Origin: Parcubacteria group bacterium GW2011_GWA2_38_13
GTDB lineage: Bacteria > Patescibacteriota > Patescibacteriia > Buchananbacterales > GWA2-38-13
Assembly (NCBI GenBank): GCA_000992395.1
Contig: LBUD01000002.1
Span: 1 to 38,006, forward strand
Length of the DNA stretch: 38,006 bases
Reading direction: 5' to 3'
The number at the start of each line of letters is the position of its first letter. Position 1 is the first letter of the stretch. The notes below the pieces were generated by a model. The model did no database searches, was not told the DNA's origin, and was given only the letters and a program-made list of their open reading frames with translations. The position numbers and the translations under genes were made by a program. This document shows, one piece after another, positions 36,389-38,006 of this stretch.

Positions 36389-37396
36389 TTAAGCAATTTG
36401 TAGCTGTATCTGTAAGCCCCCCTTTTCCTGTTTTTCTGTATTTGCTATATTTCTAAATAAATTAGGTTTTTTATCCAATTCGCTTAACCTTCTTTCTGAA
36501 ATTTTTACATATTTTTCGTTCGCATCAATACCAATATAATTTTTCCCTAATTTTTTAGCCGCCACCGCGGTTGTCCCGCTGCCAACAAACGGATCTAACA
36601 CGACCGCATCTTTTGAAAAAGCCGACAATTTAATTAAATATTCACAAATAGCTAAGGGCTTAACGGTTTTATGGTCATTGTAATCTCCTTTTTCTTTTTT
36701 TGTCGGTTTCGGCAACAAAAAAGCTCTATCAATTAATTCGTCTATTTTATCTACTGTAAAAACATTCGCCGGATACATATTATCGCCAATTCTGACATTG
36801 GTATCAAATAAACCGACTTCGTGTTTGAGCATATTTTTAAGATATGTTTGATCAGTTGGCTTCTGAGCCATCGCAATTGGCTCAAAGCATGATTTAATTT
36901 GTGGGGTTTTCCATCCTTTCAATTTTTCTTTAATTTTTTCTTTTGCTTTCTCATCTATATCCATCTTTTTAATAAAGTGATCAACGCCCATTGCTTTGGC
37001 TTGATTTTGAGTATAGAGCCACATAAAAGCGTCTCTGATTTCAAAGCCAGCGTCATCTATAGCAGAAGCCATTCTATGGTATAGTCTAGGGCTGGAAAAA
37101 GAAAAGAAAAAACCACCCGGTTTTAAAATCCTGAAAATTTCCGCTGAAATTTTTAAATACCAAGCGTAAAATTTTTTTCCCTGTTCTCTGTCAAATTTCA
37201 TTCCAGCAGGAAGCGATTTAATTGTGTATTGATTACTTTTATTTGATACTTCTTCATAATCCCAATTATTATCAAGCTTATCTAAAAAATATGGGGGGTC
37301 GGTTAAAACAACATCTATTGAATTGGTTTCAACTCGAGGTAAAAATTCTAAGGTATCAGCACAAATTATATTGTTTATAAATTTATCGTTTTTCAT
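36389..37396 (-). CDS. Site-specific DNA methyltransferase (N6-adenine/N4-cytosine type, DPPY, beta-like motif order)
   Basis: IDVVLTDPPYFLDKLDNNWD (motif IV) near the N-term; AVVLDPFVGSGTTAVAAKKLGKNYIGIDANEKYV (motif I) near the C-term. Confidence 0.9.
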   Translation of the reverse strand: MKNDKFINNIICADTLEFLPRVETNSIDVVLTDPPYFLDKLDNNWDYEEVSNKSNQYTIKSLPAGMKFDREQGKKFYAWYLKISAEIFRILKPGGFFFSFSSPRLYHRMASAIDDAGFEIRDAFMWLYTQNQAKAMGVDHFIKKMDIDEKAKEKIKEKLKGWKTPQIKSCFEPIAMAQKPTDQTYLKNMLKHEVGLFDTNVRIGDNMYPANVFTVDKIDELIDRAFLLPKPTKKEKGDYNDHKTVKPLAICEYLIKLSAFSKDAVVLDPFVGSGTTAVAAKKLGKNYIGIDANEKYVKISERRLSELDKKPNLFRNIANTEKQEKGGLQIQLQIA

Positions 37397-37469
37397 TTTT
37401 TAGAATTTAGGATTTTTTCCTTTAAATTCTTTGTAAAGTATTCTATAGATTATTGTTCTTACGTCTTTA

Positions 37470-38006
37470 TCATTGAGGAATAATATTTCCAGGAACAAGC
37501 GACTTATTTGGATCCATATGCGATTTTTCTAAAATTGTTTTTGACGCCGGCCAATGAAAATGCGGCTTTCCTTCTTGCGAACCGCAAGTGGCACAACGAT
37601 AATTATACTTTTCTTTTATTGCGTCCCAATCGTCAGTTTCTGAAATTCTATGCCCCTTTTTAAATCCAGGATAGGGTTCCTCTAACGTCCAAAATTGGTA
37701 TGATCCTCTTTCTATTTTTAAAACAATATTATCTCGTCCGCCTGCGACTATCCACCAGCCAGCTTGAGCGCCTAAATGTCTGGCCTGTTGGACATCATTT
37801 GTGTTTGGATAATAACTTCTGACAAATTTAGTAAGTTCTTCCTTGCTGACTTTTCTAGTATTTGGGTAATCATATGCTAAATAAACTAAAACCAGTGCAT
37901 CTTTTGTAAATTTTTTCTTTGAAGCGTAAAGTTTAGGTAGCTTTACTCCAAATTGTGCCAAATACTTTTTGTGGTATTCACAAACAGTTTTATAAATGCT
38001 TTCTAT
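37470..38006 (-). CDS. HNH-type restriction endonuclease, 5' end outside window and C-terminus apparently truncated
   Basis: Frame open to the window edge (IESIYKTVCEYHKKYLAQFGVKLPKLY). HNH-like YNYRCATCGSQEGKPHFHWPASKTILEKSHMDPNKSLVPGNIIPQ* stops before the expected CxxC; adjacent to the MTase. Confidence 0.65.
   Translation of the reverse strand: MESIYKTVCEYHKKYLAQFGVKLPKLYASKKKFTKDALVLVYLAYDYPNTRKVSKEELTKFVRSYYPNTNDVQQARHLGAQAGWWIVAGGRDNIVLKIERGSYQFWTLEEPYPGFKKGHRISETDDWDAIKEKYNYRCATCGSQEGKPHFHWPASKTILEKSHMDPNKSLVPGNIIPQ

Noticed and set aside
37470-37475. UGA recoding (as in some Patescibacteria) to extend the HNH ORF
   Set aside because: TGA is immediately followed by TAA in that frame, and TGA serves as a normal stop elsewhere (e.g. 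AbiEi), so a frameshift/deletion explains the tail better.

Overview
The window is AT-rich and tightly packed. It looks like a chromosomal segment of a Candidate Phyla Radiation/Patescibacteria-type bacterium; this is inferred from gene content and style, not from a marker. In order: (1) a tandem array of eight small T4SS pilin-like (TrbC/VirB2-type) membrane proteins, the first cut by the window edge; (2) a DUF2079-type membrane protein carrying an in-frame 126-bp palindromic repeat element; (3) a minus-strand run (~5.9-21.8 kb) of 13 overlapping or closely spaced envelope-glycan genes (GT-C membrane enzymes, GT2, GT4, SAM methyltransferases, a DegT-family aminotransferase), including a tandem pair of ~770-aa GT-C paralogs; (4) yebC-ruvC; (5) an alpha-glucan block (GH15, GlgA, a GH57+APH-kinase fusion, a P-loop kinase, a ROK kinase); (6) a class A PBP with a C-terminal Ig-like extension; (7) an accessory island with AbiEi/AbiEii, Fic, a heptad coiled-coil protein and a partly decayed HNH/DNA-methyltransferase R-M pair. 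The most notable non-gene structures are three graded copies of the pbp 3' end flanking the AbiE and Fic modules, two copies of a MITE/REP-like element (one translated in frame), a fic promoter enclosed by a perfect 12-bp inverted repeat, and two families of degenerate inverted repeats that supply start and stop codons to neighbouring genes. No rRNA, tRNA or CRISPR was recognised. All homology calls are by eye from motifs; no database search was run.
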